Positions 40,031 to 48,591 of a DNA stretch of 64,000 bases are shown piece after piece. The position numbers and the translations under genes are program-made. Source of the DNA: Brucella pseudogrignonensis (GTDB lineage: Bacteria; Pseudomonadota; Alphaproteobacteria; Rhizobiales; Rhizobiaceae). How positions within the stretch are numbered: position 1 is the first letter of the stretch; every line of letters begins with the position of its first letter. The DNA lies in NCBI RefSeq assembly GCF_002252525.1, contig NZ_NNRM01000017.1, positions 248,001-312,000 of the forward strand, in the 5' to 3' direction. The notes under the pieces were generated by a model that saw nothing but the letters and a program-made list of their open reading frames with translations, was not told the DNA's origin and searched no databases.

Positions 40031-40822
40031 TCAGACGTGCTGGCCGCCATTGATATGGATTTCCGATCCTGTCACATAAGACGAGGCTTCGGAGCAAAGA
40101 TAGTAGATTGTCTCGGCCACTTCTGACGTCTTGCCAAGACGACGCATCGGCAATTGTTCGACAAGTTTATCCGTACCGGGCGATAGAATGGCGGTATCGA
40201 TCTCACCCGGAGCAATCGCATTGACGCGAATGCCATGCGGACCGAAATCCGACGCCATTTCACGCGTGAGCGCTGCAAGGGCTGCCTTCGAGGTCGCATA
40301 AGCCGTGCCAGCAAAAGGATGAACGCGACTTCCGGCAATCGACGTCACGTTGACGACCGAGCCTTGCGCAGCTTCAAGTTCCTTGAACAGGCCGCGCGCC
40401 AGCATTATGGGCGCCATGAAGTTCACCTGAAACACGTCGCGCCACACAGCCATCGGCGTTTCAATCGAGTTCAGGCGCTTTCCACCCTCTGCCTTTGGCG
40501 AAATACCTGCATTGTTGACGAGCGCGTGCAGCTTGCTGCCATTGGCCTCAAGGCGGCGGCGGATTTCAGCAATGGCTTTGCCCACGTCTTCCTGATCCGC
40601 AAGGTCAACCTTGATGTGATCTTCCGGTCCCGCTGGCCACGGACAATTCTCAGCGAAATCCTGACGCGAGCAGGTGATGACGCGCCAGCCAGCGCGCGAA
40701 AAACGCTTAACCGTTGCATGACCAATGCCACGGCTTGCCCCTGTCAGAACAAGGGTTTTACGTTCCGTATCTGCCTTGGGAGTATCAGACCGGGACGTAT
40801 CGGTTGGGGAAACTGTAGACAT
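40031..40822 (-). CDS. Short-chain dehydrogenase/reductase
   Basis: A 263-residue classical SDR. The nucleotide-binding motif TGASRGIG is at 27-34, NNAG at 103-106, catalytic Ser161 and YATSK (Tyr175, Lys179), and the C-terminal SEIHINGGQHV end is typical. The first 20 residues are Ser/Thr/Asp-rich and probably disordered. NAD(P)-dependent oxidoreduction is expected; the substrate is not known. GAGG lies six bases before ATG 40822. It is separated from the fructokinase by a terminator. Confidence 0.92.
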   Translation of the reverse strand: MSTVSPTDTSRSDTPKADTERKTLVLTGASRGIGHATVKRFSRAGWRVITCSRQDFAENCPWPAGPEDHIKVDLADQEDVGKAIAEIRRRLEANGSKLHALVNNAGISPKAEGGKRLNSIETPMAVWRDVFQVNFMAPIMLARGLFKELEAAQGSVVNVTSIAGSRVHPFAGTAYATSKAALAALTREMASDFGPHGIRVNAIAPGEIDTAILSPGTDKLVEQLPMRRLGKTSEVAETIYYLCSEASSYVTGSEIHINGGQHV

Positions 40823-40945
40823 GACAACCTCACTCTCAATCTTTGAATAGACTAAGCCGCTCAGGATTTCGAGCGGATTTAAACAATCAGACTGTCGGCT
40901 GCTTCACTTGATCGCGATAAGGGCCGGTTACAGTTATGCCGACCT

Positions 40946-41050
40946 TACAGCATAATTCCTTAAACTTGAATCAGTTTAAGGTAAAATTATGCTGTAAATA
41001 TAAAGTTTTAGAGCGACCATTGTGCGCCCGGAAGGGCGCACGGCGCTCTA
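40946..41050. repeat. Bru-RS-like repeat, second family, intact copy (105 bp)
   Basis: Two nested palindromes. The left: TACAGCATAATT (40946-40957) with AATTATGCTGTA (40985-40996) and inner CCTTAAACT/AGTTTAAGG. The right: AGAGCG (41010-41015) with CGCTCT (41044-41049) and inner GTGCGCCC/GGGCGCAC around GGAA. Its 105 bp length equals that reported for Bru-RS2; the copy at 9773-9877 is a decayed relative. It directly follows the PBP gene's 3' end. Confidence 0.85.
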
Positions 41051-41058
41051 ACAAAAAA

Positions 41059-43341
41059 CTACTGCGTGTTGCCCATGATGATGTCGAGAAGCGTGGTTGA
41101 ATCACGGTTCTGTTGCGGCTGTTGTCCGCCGACATCGCCCGGAGGCAATGGTGCGCCATTGTCATTGACCGGATAATTGGCCGGTGTGCCGGGCTGCTGA
41201 CCCTGCTGAACCGTGTTTCGGGCAGGGGAGTCGGGTGCTGGTGGCCAATAGCCATCATCGCCATTGCCAGCCATTGGCTGGTCGCCATAGCCGCCCTGCG
41301 GAATCATACCCGGTTCATATGGGTTGTTCGGATCGATACCGTCGCTGCCACCCGGTACGATGTTCTGAATGTCGTAATGGCCGGGCAGTTCAGCAACAGG
41401 TACGCCCTTATGGGCTTCCTTCATAAAGGTTTTCCATGCGGCGACAGGCAATGTCGAGCCGAAGACGCGCTTCATGCCCTTGCCGTCATCATTGCCGAAC
41501 CAGACACCTGTGGTGAGATTGGCGGTATAGCCGACAAACCAAGCATCGCGGAAATTCTGGCTTGTCCCGGTTTTGCCTGCAGCTGGCCAGCCGAAAGCTG
41601 CGCGTTTTGCGGTGCCGTCTTCCACTGTCTTGCGCAGCATCGCATTCATCATGCCGACATTGCGCTCATCAATCACACGCGGGCCGACGCCATCCTGTCT
41701 TTGATAGAGAACCTTACCTTCCGAATCCGTGATCTTGGTGATGAAATAGACCGGCGCACGATAGCCACCATTGGCGAACGGCACATAGGCATCGGCCAGC
41801 TCAAGCAAAGAGACTTCCGAAGTACCGAGTGCGAGCGAGGCATTGGGTTCGAGCTTCGACAGCACGCCGAGGCGATGGGCAGTGTCGATCACGGTCTGTG
41901 GGCCGACTTCCATCACGAGCTGTGCTGAAACGGAATTAAGCGAGTGGGACAATGCGGTCGCCAGTGTCACTTCGCCCATATATTTGCCGTTGTCGTTGCT
42001 CGGTGTCCATTTACCAATACGCACTGGCGCATCATTGCGCACGGAATCCGGTGTGCGGCCCTGCTCCAGAGCGGTTAGATAGACGAAAGGCTTGAAGGAA
42101 GAGGCGGGCTGACGACGCGCATCGGTAACGCGGTCGAACTGGCTGGCGGCATAATCATAGCCACCAACCAATGCGCGCACTGCACCCGTACCATCGATGG
42201 AAACGAGCGCTCCCTGGCTCACATTCATCTTCTTGCCATTGGACGAAATCTGATCCTTGATCGCTTCTTCACCTGCGCGTTGCAGATTGAGATCAACGGT
42301 GGTTTCAACGGTGATGTCGGTTTTTGTCTCGCCGATGAGCGCTGGAATTTCGGCTACAACGCGGTCGGCAAAATAGTTTTCAGAACCCTGCCAGTAAGAG
42401 GCGGCGCGCGCCGGTGGCTCGCTTTCCGCAATCGCCACCTGACGGTCATCGATCATGCCTTCTTCACGCATGGCACCAAGCACAAGCTTGGCACGAGCGC
42501 TTGCTGCTTCCGGGTCGCGTGCGGGCGAGAGACGTGAAGGCGCCTTGAGAAGACCGGCAAGGGTTGCCGCTTCCATTAGATTTACTTCCTTGGCGGACTT
42601 TCCGAAATAGCGGCGCGACGCAGCATCGACGCCATAGGCACCAGAACCGAGATAAACCCGGTTTAGATACATCTCCAAGATCTGCTCTTTGGTATATTTA
42701 TGCTCAAGCCAGAGAGCGAGCATCACTTCCTGCACTTTACGTTCCAGCGTACGGTCCGGCGACAGGAACAGGTTCTTGGCAAGCTGCTGGGTCAGCGTCG
42801 AGCCACCCTGAACTGCGCGGCCAGAGGTCACGTTGGTTACAATTGCACGCGCCAGACCGATAGGATCGATACCGAAATGCGACATGAAACGGCGATCTTC
42901 GATCGCCATGACGGCTTGCGGAATAAATGGCGACATTTCATGCAGGCCGACGGCTTCACCGCCGGTGGTGCCACGATTGGCAATCAGATTGCCTCCGACA
43001 TCAACGATACGCACATTCGGCGGACGATCCGGAATAGTCCAGTCGGTTGTCGGTGGCATCTTGGCCGCAAAATAGACGAGCATACCGGCGAATGCGATGC
43101 CACCCCATAGGCCGAGCACCAGACACCAGTAGAAAGCGCGGCGAACAAAGCCGAAAAAGCCGCCACGCTTTTTTGGCTTGCGGCTTGACCCGCGTGGTTC
43201 GCGATCTTTCGATGGCTTGCTTTTCCGTTGCGGGCGGGCCATGCGCTCCTCCTCGTCGACGCGAAACACGTCCTCTTCCTTTTCCTCCGGCTTGCCGAAG
43301 GAAGGTTCGATGCGTCCGTTTCTGCCGTCTCGCGATGCCAT
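41059..43341 (-). CDS. Class A penicillin-binding protein (PBP1A family)
   Basis: A 760-residue bifunctional peptidoglycan synthase. A basic cytoplasmic tail (about 1-65) precedes one membrane anchor (about 68-93). The GT51 transglycosylase has catalytic Glu148 in IEDRRFMSHFG and GGSTLTQQLAKN at 179-190; the transpeptidase has SSFK (Ser414 to Lys417), SLN (467-469) and KTGT (590-593). The last 100 residues are Gly/Pro/Gln-rich and disordered. ATG 43341 has a weak ribosome binding site, whereas Met34 (43242) follows GGAGG at ideal spacing, so a shorter form is possible. It polymerises and cross-links the cell wall. Confidence 0.93.
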   Translation of the reverse strand: MASRDGRNGRIEPSFGKPEEKEEDVFRVDEEERMARPQRKSKPSKDREPRGSSRKPKKRGGFFGFVRRAFYWCLVLGLWGGIAFAGMLVYFAAKMPPTTDWTIPDRPPNVRIVDVGGNLIANRGTTGGEAVGLHEMSPFIPQAVMAIEDRRFMSHFGIDPIGLARAIVTNVTSGRAVQGGSTLTQQLAKNLFLSPDRTLERKVQEVMLALWLEHKYTKEQILEMYLNRVYLGSGAYGVDAASRRYFGKSAKEVNLMEAATLAGLLKAPSRLSPARDPEAASARAKLVLGAMREEGMIDDRQVAIAESEPPARAASYWQGSENYFADRVVAEIPALIGETKTDITVETTVDLNLQRAGEEAIKDQISSNGKKMNVSQGALVSIDGTGAVRALVGGYDYAASQFDRVTDARRQPASSFKPFVYLTALEQGRTPDSVRNDAPVRIGKWTPSNDNGKYMGEVTLATALSHSLNSVSAQLVMEVGPQTVIDTAHRLGVLSKLEPNASLALGTSEVSLLELADAYVPFANGGYRAPVYFITKITDSEGKVLYQRQDGVGPRVIDERNVGMMNAMLRKTVEDGTAKRAAFGWPAAGKTGTSQNFRDAWFVGYTANLTTGVWFGNDDGKGMKRVFGSTLPVAAWKTFMKEAHKGVPVAELPGHYDIQNIVPGGSDGIDPNNPYEPGMIPQGGYGDQPMAGNGDDGYWPPAPDSPARNTVQQGQQPGTPANYPVNDNGAPLPPGDVGGQQPQQNRDSTTLLDIIMGNTQ

Positions 43342-43500
43342 ATCGTTCTTGATCCGCCCACCTGTTCGTCGGGTACTGGTTTGTAACCCGCTTAAATCAT
43401 CAACCCGTATATATCGAGGACGTTTATCGCCTGAAGGGTAAATGCGGCAGTTTAAAGGGGGGTAAATTTGTCATTAACAAAAAAGCACTGAATTGAGCGC

Positions 43501-43533
43501 AAAAAGAAAAGGCCCCGCATTGCGGAGCCTTTC
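43501..43533 (-). terminator. Terminator of the Omp25-like gene
   Basis: On the minus strand GGCTCCGC and GCGGGGCC form a stem with one G-T pair and a three-base loop, followed by a T-rich TTTTCTTTTT. It lies 30 bp past the stop at 43561. Confidence 0.82.
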
Positions 43534-43560
43534 CAGAGAAGTCGATCTGAATAAATCAGA

Positions 43561-44259
43561 TTAGAACTTGTACGCGACGCCGAGACGAACTTCGTTGGTC
43601 TTGAACTTGTCGCGAACGCCAGCATCAGGAACGCCGAAGTCGAAATCCTTGTGGCCGTAATCGGTATAACGATATTCGAGACGAACGATGACATTGTCAG
43701 TCGCTGCATAGTCAATACCTGCGCCAGCGGTCCAGCCGGTGAGGGTCTTGCTCTGCGAAACGCTATCAATGCCATTGTCGAGGCTGTTCTTGACACTACC
43801 GAATGCAACACCACCTGCGATATAAGGCAGGAAGCGATCAACTGCGTAACCAGCGCGAGCACGAACGGCACCCGACCAGCGAAGCTTGCTTTCAAGGCTA
43901 ACACCAGTATCTACGCCAGCTGAATCAAAGATTGATGCGCTATCCTTGAGGTTGTTGTAGGTCACGTCACCGTCGATACCGAGAACAACACTGTTGCCCA
44001 GATCGAAGTTGTAGCCAGCATACAGGCCGCCGAGGAAACCATCTGGCTTGACGTTGCCGAGGTCGAAGCCATCAGTGTCGAAGCGCGACTTGCCCCAGCC
44101 GTAACCAATCTGGCCACCAATATATGCACCGTTCCAGGTAAAGGTCGGAGCGACGATAACCGGAGCTGGTTCTTCGGCGATGATAGCGTCAGCTGCCTTT
44201 GCGCCAGTTGCAGCAAGCAGAGCAACAGTTGATGCGAGAAGAAGAGACTTGAGCTTCAT
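43561..44259 (-). CDS. Outer membrane beta-barrel protein, Omp25/Omp31 family
   Basis: A 232-residue protein with signal peptide MKLKSLLLASTVALLAATGAKA-ADA and GGAGG eight bases before the ATG at 44259. The mature part begins with the family's proline-rich segment (EEPAPVIVAPTFTWNGAYIGGQIGYGWG), then alternating beta strands, ending in RLGVAYKF with the C-terminal Phe needed for barrel insertion. An eight-strand barrel like Omp25/Omp31 is expected; these are abundant structural and immunogenic surface proteins in Brucella. Which paralogue (Omp25b/c/d, Omp22) cannot be decided. It is convergent with nothing and has its own terminator. Confidence 0.92.
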   Translation of the reverse strand: MKLKSLLLASTVALLAATGAKAADAIIAEEPAPVIVAPTFTWNGAYIGGQIGYGWGKSRFDTDGFDLGNVKPDGFLGGLYAGYNFDLGNSVVLGIDGDVTYNNLKDSASIFDSAGVDTGVSLESKLRWSGAVRARAGYAVDRFLPYIAGGVAFGSVKNSLDNGIDSVSQSKTLTGWTAGAGIDYAATDNVIVRLEYRYTDYGHKDFDFGVPDAGVRDKFKTNEVRLGVAYKF

Positions 44260-44501
44260 AATAAACCTCCAATGGAGAACGGGGAGTTCTAAAATCTGTT
44301 GAATTTAATATAAGCCATTGCTCACAAGAGTCTGTAGCAAGAAGGCCACAGTCGCTTAATTGTCGCAAAAGTTGCGCACATAAACGTGATTGCTATGAAA
44401 AGCTGCGTATTAAGGTTATCAAAATCTTACGGCTTCGCAACTGGGTTTAAAGTCGTGATATCTGATTATCGGTTTCAGCATTCCAGGGTGCAGAGAATAG
44501 A

Positions 44502-45653
44502 ATGGGTGGGGCTATGGGTGCAGGGCAGCGGATCGATTGGGTCGATATAGCCAAGGGCATATGCATCATCTTCGTTGTCATGATGCATTCAACGCTGGGC
44601 GTTGAAAAGGCTGCAGCGGAGCAGGGCTGGATGCATTACGTCGTTGCATTCGCTAAGCCGTTCAGAATGCCCGACTTTTTCATGATATCCGGTTTGTTCC
44701 TGAGTCTCGTCATCGACAGGCCATGGATGCGCTATCTTGACCGCAAGGTTGTGCATTTCCTTTATTTTTATGTTCTTTGGCTCTCGATCCAGTTTGCATT
44801 CAAGGCACCCGCTATTGCGAGTGAGGCGGGGGCTTCCGGCGTCATCGAAGCCTATCTGATGGCTTTCATCGAGCCGTTCGGAACGCTTTGGTTCATTTAT
44901 ATTCTGCCCGTGTTCTTCATCGCAACGCGTCTGTTAAAGCGGGTCCCTATCGGCGTGACATTTGCAATTCTGGCGGCCTTGGAGATTTTACCAATTCACA
45001 CTGGCTGGGTGATGATTGACGAGTTTTGCTCTCGATTTGTCTATTTTTTTGCGGGCTATGCTTTCGCACCTTGGATTTTTCGCATTGCCGACTGGCTGCG
45101 TCAGCGCCCCCTCGTGGGCTTGGTTGGGCTGCTGATCTGGGCGCTCATAGAATATAAGCTGGTCTTCATGCCTGTGCCGGAAAGCCTCGCATCGCTTATC
45201 ACACCTGCTGGTGATCTTTTGAACGAGCGAGGAGCGGTCAGTGATCTTCCCATTGTTTCGCTCCTGCTTGGCTTGATAGGAGCGCTGGCGATTATTTCGA
45301 TTTCATCGCTTCTAAGCCTGCTTTCCGGCCAAAACTGGCTGCATCGTGGATTGAGCTGGCTCGGAGCGCATTCAATTGTCGTTTATCTGGCCTTCTTCTT
45401 GCCTATGGCGATTGCGCGCACTGTTCTTCTGAAGATCGGCTTTCTTGATGTGGGAACCGTTTCGCTGCTGACAACGGCAAGCGGTGTGATTGGCCCTGTT
45501 ATTCTTTATGGGCTCATTCAATGGACTGGCTACGGTCAGTTCCTGTTCCGGCGTCCGGCATGGGCTTATATTGATCGCGCCCCGCAGAATAAAACGGCGG
45601 CTCAAGCGCATCCCGAAAAGTGTGAAACGGCTTTCGGGCAGGATGCGCGTTAA
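44502..45653 (+). CDS. Acyltransferase 3 family membrane protein
   Basis: A 383-residue integral membrane protein with about ten hydrophobic segments. The acyltransferase-3 hallmarks are the N-terminal RIDWVDIAKGICIIFVVMMHS, with the conserved His29 at the end of the first helix, and FRMPDFFMISGLFLS. Such enzymes transfer acetyl or other acyl groups to cell-surface glycans (OafA, NodX relatives). ATG 44502 is chosen; the ATG at 44514 is possible. The last 15 codons (from AHPEKCETAF) are encoded by a palindromic repeat half-element, so the native C-terminus has probably been replaced. Confidence 0.87.
   Translation: MGGAMGAGQRIDWVDIAKGICIIFVVMMHSTLGVEKAAAEQGWMHYVVAFAKPFRMPDFFMISGLFLSLVIDRPWMRYLDRKVVHFLYFYVLWLSIQFAFKAPAIASEAGASGVIEAYLMAFIEPFGTLWFIYILPVFFIATRLLKRVPIGVTFAILAALEILPIHTGWVMIDEFCSRFVYFFAGYAFAPWIFRIADWLRQRPLVGLVGLLIWALIEYKLVFMPVPESLASLITPAGDLLNERGAVSDLPIVSLLLGLIGALAIISISSLLSLLSGQNWLHRGLSWLGAHSIVVYLAFFLPMAIARTVLLKIGFLDVGTVSLLTTASGVIGPVILYGLIQWTGYGQFLFRRPAWAYIDRAPQNKTAAQAHPEKCETAFGQDAR
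45604..45652. repeat. Bru-RS/RIME-like half element within the acyltransferase 3' end
   Basis: GCGCATCC (45606-45613) pairs with GGATGCGC (45641-45648), with the CCGAAAAGTGTGAAACGGCTTTCGG core between. It is read through in frame and contributes the final codons and stop of the acyltransferase gene. Confidence 0.75.
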
Positions 45654-45686
45654 AGAAAATGGCATGAGAGAGCTATCTCTCATGCC
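45652..45686 (-). terminator. Terminator of nrnC
   Basis: GGCATGAGAGA (45661-45671) pairs perfectly with TCTCTCATGCC (45676-45686) around a four-base loop. On the minus strand it is followed by ATTTTCTTT and lies 14 bp past the nrnC stop. Confidence 0.8.
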
Positions 45687-45699
45687 ACTGTCTGATGCT

Positions 45700-46317
45700 T
45701 TATGAGTGAGCGAAGATATCCTGCTCTGGCCAGCCCATCAGATCGAGTTCGGCCCGCGTTGGCAGGAATTTGAAACAGGCTTCAGCCTGCTTTGCACGCC
45801 CATCGCGTTCCAGACGCTTTTCAAAGACGGCTTTTAATCGATGCAGATAAAGCACGTCAGAGGCTGCATAATCCAGTTGAGCCTGCGAAAGCACTTCCGC
45901 CGCCCAGTCGGATGATTGTTGCTGCTTGGAAATCGAAACATCGAGAAGTTCGTTGCAGATTTCTTTCAGACCATGGCGATCCGTATAGGTGCGTGTCAGT
46001 TTCGACGCGATCTTTGTGCAGAAAACCGGCTGCGGCATGGTGCCGAACGTATGTGCCAATACCGCCAGATCGAAGCGTCCATAGTGAAAGATCTTGGTGA
46101 TCGAGCGATCTTTCAGAAGCTTGACCAGATTAGGCGCTTTTTTCTGTCCAGCTTCGATCTGGATCACGTCTGCTGTTCCGTCACCGGGTGAAATCTGAAC
46201 CACGCAAAGTCTGTCGCGATGCGGATTAAGACCGAGCGTTTCAGTGTCGATAGCAACAGCATCAACCTGATAATTATCTAGATTGGGCAGGTCGTGCTTG
46301 TGAAAACGGATGGTCAT
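45700..46317 (-). CDS. nrnC: NanoRNase C, DEDDy 3'-5' exoribonuclease
   Basis: A 205-residue single-domain exonuclease, much shorter than RNase D because it lacks HRDC domains. The catalytic residues are Asp24 and Glu26 (AIDTETLGL), Asp83 (FHYGRFDLAVL), and Tyr150 with Asp154 (LDYAASDVLYL). This is the NrnC pattern known in Bartonella and Brucella, which degrades dinucleotides and so performs the job of Orn in alphaproteobacteria. It is 45 bp downstream of the M20 peptidase with a hairpin in the gap, and GGAAGAC precedes its ATG. Confidence 0.92.
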   Translation of the reverse strand: MTIRFHKHDLPNLDNYQVDAVAIDTETLGLNPHRDRLCVVQISPGDGTADVIQIEAGQKKAPNLVKLLKDRSITKIFHYGRFDLAVLAHTFGTMPQPVFCTKIASKLTRTYTDRHGLKEICNELLDVSISKQQQSSDWAAEVLSQAQLDYAASDVLYLHRLKAVFEKRLERDGRAKQAEACFKFLPTRAELDLMGWPEQDIFAHS

Positions 46318-46333
46318 TTGGTCTTCCTTATTT

Positions 46334-46349
46334 GGCGGCTTTCGCCGCC
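46334..46349. other. Hairpin in the M20 peptidase-nrnC gap
   Basis: GGCGGC-TTTC-GCCGCC at 46334-46349 is a perfect six-base stem without a T-run on either side. It lies about 17 bases before nrnC and may stabilise the upstream mRNA or tune nrnC translation. Confidence 0.5.
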
Positions 46350-46362
46350 ATAAGCATCTGTC

Positions 46363-47760
46363 TTACTTGGCAGCGATAGCCGCCATAATTCTTGCCCACG
46401 AGCGCTGGCCCTTATGGAAAGAATTCAGCTCATATTTTTCGTTCGGCGAATGAATACGGTCATCTTCAAGACCAAAGCCAACGAGCAGGGATTCCATGCC
46501 GAGGAACTTGTCGAAGTCACCGACAATCGGGATCGATCCGCCCATGGCGATCAGCACTGCTGGCTTCGGCCATTCATCGGAAAGCGCATCCTTGGCTTTG
46601 GAAACCAGTGGCGAGTCATAAGGCAGCTGAATGGCTGGCGAACCACCGTGCGGGTGGAAATCGACCGAGCAATCGGCTGGCAAACGTTCCTGCACGAAAG
46701 CGCGGAACGCTTCGCGGATTTTCACCGGATCCTGCTTGTGGACGAGACGGAACGAAACCTTGGCCGAAGCCTCTGCCGCGATGACCGTCTTGAAACCTTC
46801 GCCGGTATAGCCGCCGGTGATGCCGTTGACTTCCGCAGTTGGGCGCGCCCAGGTCAGTTCGAGAACGCTGCGGCCTTTTTCGCCCGAAGGGACCGAAAGA
46901 CCAATTGGGCCAAGGAAGTTTTCAGCCGTGCGGCCAAGGCTTTCCCATGACTGCAAAATCTGCGACGGCGTTTCTTCAACACCTTCATAGAAACCAGGCA
47001 CCGTGACACGGCCGTTTTCATCATGCAGATCAGCAAGGATTTTTGCGAGAATATGGATCGGGTTGGCAGCAGCGCCGCCAAAGAAGCCCGAATGCAGATC
47101 GCGGTCAGCAGCCTTGATGACGATTTCCTCGCCAACCAGACCGCGAAGGCCGACGCTGATTGCTGGTGTTTCTTCGTTCCACATGGCGGTGTCGCAGACC
47201 AGTGCCACGTCGGCCTTTAACTCTTCTTTGTGAGCGTCAAGGAACGGCTTGAGCGAAGGCGAACCGGATTCTTCTTCGCCTTCAAACAGCAAGGTCACTT
47301 TGACAGGCAGGTTGCCGTTGACGGCCTTATAGGCGCGGCAGGCTTCAACAAAGGTCATCAACTGACCCTTGTCGTCGGATGTGCCACGACCGGTCAGGAT
47401 TTTGCGACCATTACCGACATCTTTGATGGCTGGCTCAAACGGATCGTTTTCCCAAAGATTGAGCGGATCAACCGGCTGCACATCATAATGACCGTAGAAC
47501 AGCACATGTGGCGCATCAGCAGTAGCACCGTCATGATGAGCAACGACCATCGGGTGGCCCGGAGTGTCGCGTACACTCGCATCAAAACCAATGGACTTGA
47601 GGTCCTCGACCAGCCATTCGGCAGCCTTACGGCAATCGGCCTTGTAAGCCGGATCGGTCGAAATCGACTTGATACGCAGAAGATCGAACAGATGATCGAT
47701 GCTTTTGTCGAGATTTGTGTCGAGATAATTGAGGACTTTATCGAGTGATTGCGCGGACAT
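46363..47760 (-). CDS. M20 family metallopeptidase (dipeptidase)
   Basis: A 465-residue zinc peptidase. The metal-binding scheme is His91 and Asp93 (FYGHYDVQP), Asp130 (GTSDDKGQ), the catalytic and metal-binding glutamates in LLFEGEEESGS (160-164), and a C-terminal histidine in LEDDRIHSPNEKYELNSFHKG. The lid domain (about 200-340) includes DLHSGFFGGAAANPIHIL. The length and GHYDVQPVDPLNLWENDPFEP block fit the dipeptidase/CNDP-like branch that hydrolyses small peptides in the cytosol. It may share a transcript with nrnC downstream. Confidence 0.92.
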   Translation of the reverse strand: MSAQSLDKVLNYLDTNLDKSIDHLFDLLRIKSISTDPAYKADCRKAAEWLVEDLKSIGFDASVRDTPGHPMVVAHHDGATADAPHVLFYGHYDVQPVDPLNLWENDPFEPAIKDVGNGRKILTGRGTSDDKGQLMTFVEACRAYKAVNGNLPVKVTLLFEGEEESGSPSLKPFLDAHKEELKADVALVCDTAMWNEETPAISVGLRGLVGEEIVIKAADRDLHSGFFGGAAANPIHILAKILADLHDENGRVTVPGFYEGVEETPSQILQSWESLGRTAENFLGPIGLSVPSGEKGRSVLELTWARPTAEVNGITGGYTGEGFKTVIAAEASAKVSFRLVHKQDPVKIREAFRAFVQERLPADCSVDFHPHGGSPAIQLPYDSPLVSKAKDALSDEWPKPAVLIAMGGSIPIVGDFDKFLGMESLLVGFGLEDDRIHSPNEKYELNSFHKGQRSWARIMAAIAAK

Positions 47761-48136
47761 GGATACTTCCTGACGAGTCGTAAAACTGATCGCACACTAC
47801 AACCAGCAACCCGAAGAAGAAACCCAATTTGAACGCAAAACTGAGAGCTGAAAATGAATTGGCCGTTGTGGTGAGGGGGTTACCACAACGGCCATATCAC
47901 TACACTCAAAAGCTACAGCCCGGAGAGGGGAATGAGGCTGTAGCCAACAACCGGTATCCAACGGGGGACGGGTCAGAAAACCGGCGACCGACGTACTGTC
48001 GATGAGTGAGATTTGGCCCTTCAACTGTGGCTATTCAAGGGCATTAAAGATTACAAATTCGTAACATAAACGTTACCTTGTCGTGTGTAATCCGTTATCT
48101 GTATTAATCGGAAATTGCGTGAGGATGGAGGCACTT
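47761..48136. other. Intergenic region, about 375 bp, between the M20 peptidase and the cupin gene
   Basis: The M20 and cupin genes diverge here, so the region holds both promoters. It is dominated by the two-hairpin element at 47861-47944. A minus-strand open frame (47797-48024) crosses the hairpins but has no coding character. Confidence 0.55.
47855..47950 (-). ncRNA. Candidate small RNA or leader with two C-rich-loop hairpins
   Basis: On the minus strand the first hairpin is GCTACAGCC (47944-47936) with GGCTGTAGC (47920-47912), loop TCATTCCCCTCTCCG. The second is GGCCGTTGTGGT (47893-47882) with ACCACAACGGCC (47872-47861), loop AACCCCCTC, followed by AATTCATTTTC. Both loops are C/U-rich and complementary to Shine-Dalgarno-like GGAGAGGGG or GAGGGGG. 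Paired anti-SD hairpins are the feature of the cuckoo-type RNAs described in alphaproteobacteria. Orientation is inferred from the trailing T-rich stretch. It could equally be the 5' leader of the M20 gene, about 100 bp away. Confidence 0.5.
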
Positions 48137-48487
48137 ATGACCAAGATTACAATGCTCAGCAAGAAGGACTGGGAGAAGACGCCGGGCAAGTGGCACGGCG
48201 AGTTTGAAGGCAATGTGTTCGGTGCAGGCGCTTCGGTCATGTTCTATGCGACAGAAGAGGCAGGACGAGGACCAAGACTGCATCGCCATCCCTATGATGA
48301 GATTTTTATCGTCCGCAAAGGCCGGGCTCTATTTACGGTTGGCGAAGAGCAATTCGAGGCCGATGAAGGCAGTGTCGTGTTTGGCGGAGCCAATATTCCG
48401 CACAAATATGTGAACGTCGGTCCCGGTCTGCTGGAGATGATAGACATTCATGTGTCTGGCACCTTCATTCAGGAAGATTTGGAATAG
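48137..48487 (+). CDS. Small cupin-domain protein
   Basis: A 116-residue single cupin from ATG 48137 with GGAGG five bases upstream; the frame's earlier ATG at 48083 has no such site. Cupin motif 1 gives His49, His51 and Glu55 (LHRHPYDEIF), and motif 2 gives His89 (GGANIPHKYVNVG), a full metal-binding set. A two-histidine/one-glutamate cupin this small may be an enzyme or a ligand sensor; the reaction is unknown. It is followed by a terminator and then polA. Confidence 0.88.
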   Translation: MTKITMLSKKDWEKTPGKWHGEFEGNVFGAGASVMFYATEEAGRGPRLHRHPYDEIFIVRKGRALFTVGEEQFEADEGSVVFGGANIPHKYVNVGPGLLEMIDIHVSGTFIQEDLE

Positions 48488-48497
48488 CTTCGTGCAA

Positions 48498-48561
48498 GAA
48501 AACCGGCTTGTCAGCAATCCAACGGTGGACACTTGTTTCTCCTGACACAAGGCCGGTTTTC
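48498..48561 (+). terminator. Terminator after the cupin gene
   Basis: GAAAACCGGC (48498-48507) pairs with GCCGGTTTTC (48552-48561), with additional pairing of the inner TTGTCAG and CTGACACAA segments. The 3' arm supplies the T-run. Confidence 0.78.
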
Positions 48562-48591
48562 ATTACGCTTGGTTTCCTTTAATTCTAAGCC

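Noticed and set aside
47797-48024. 75-codon minus-strand frame across the twin hairpins
   Set aside because: Codes for hairpin arms; composition and absence of a ribosome binding site argue against translation.
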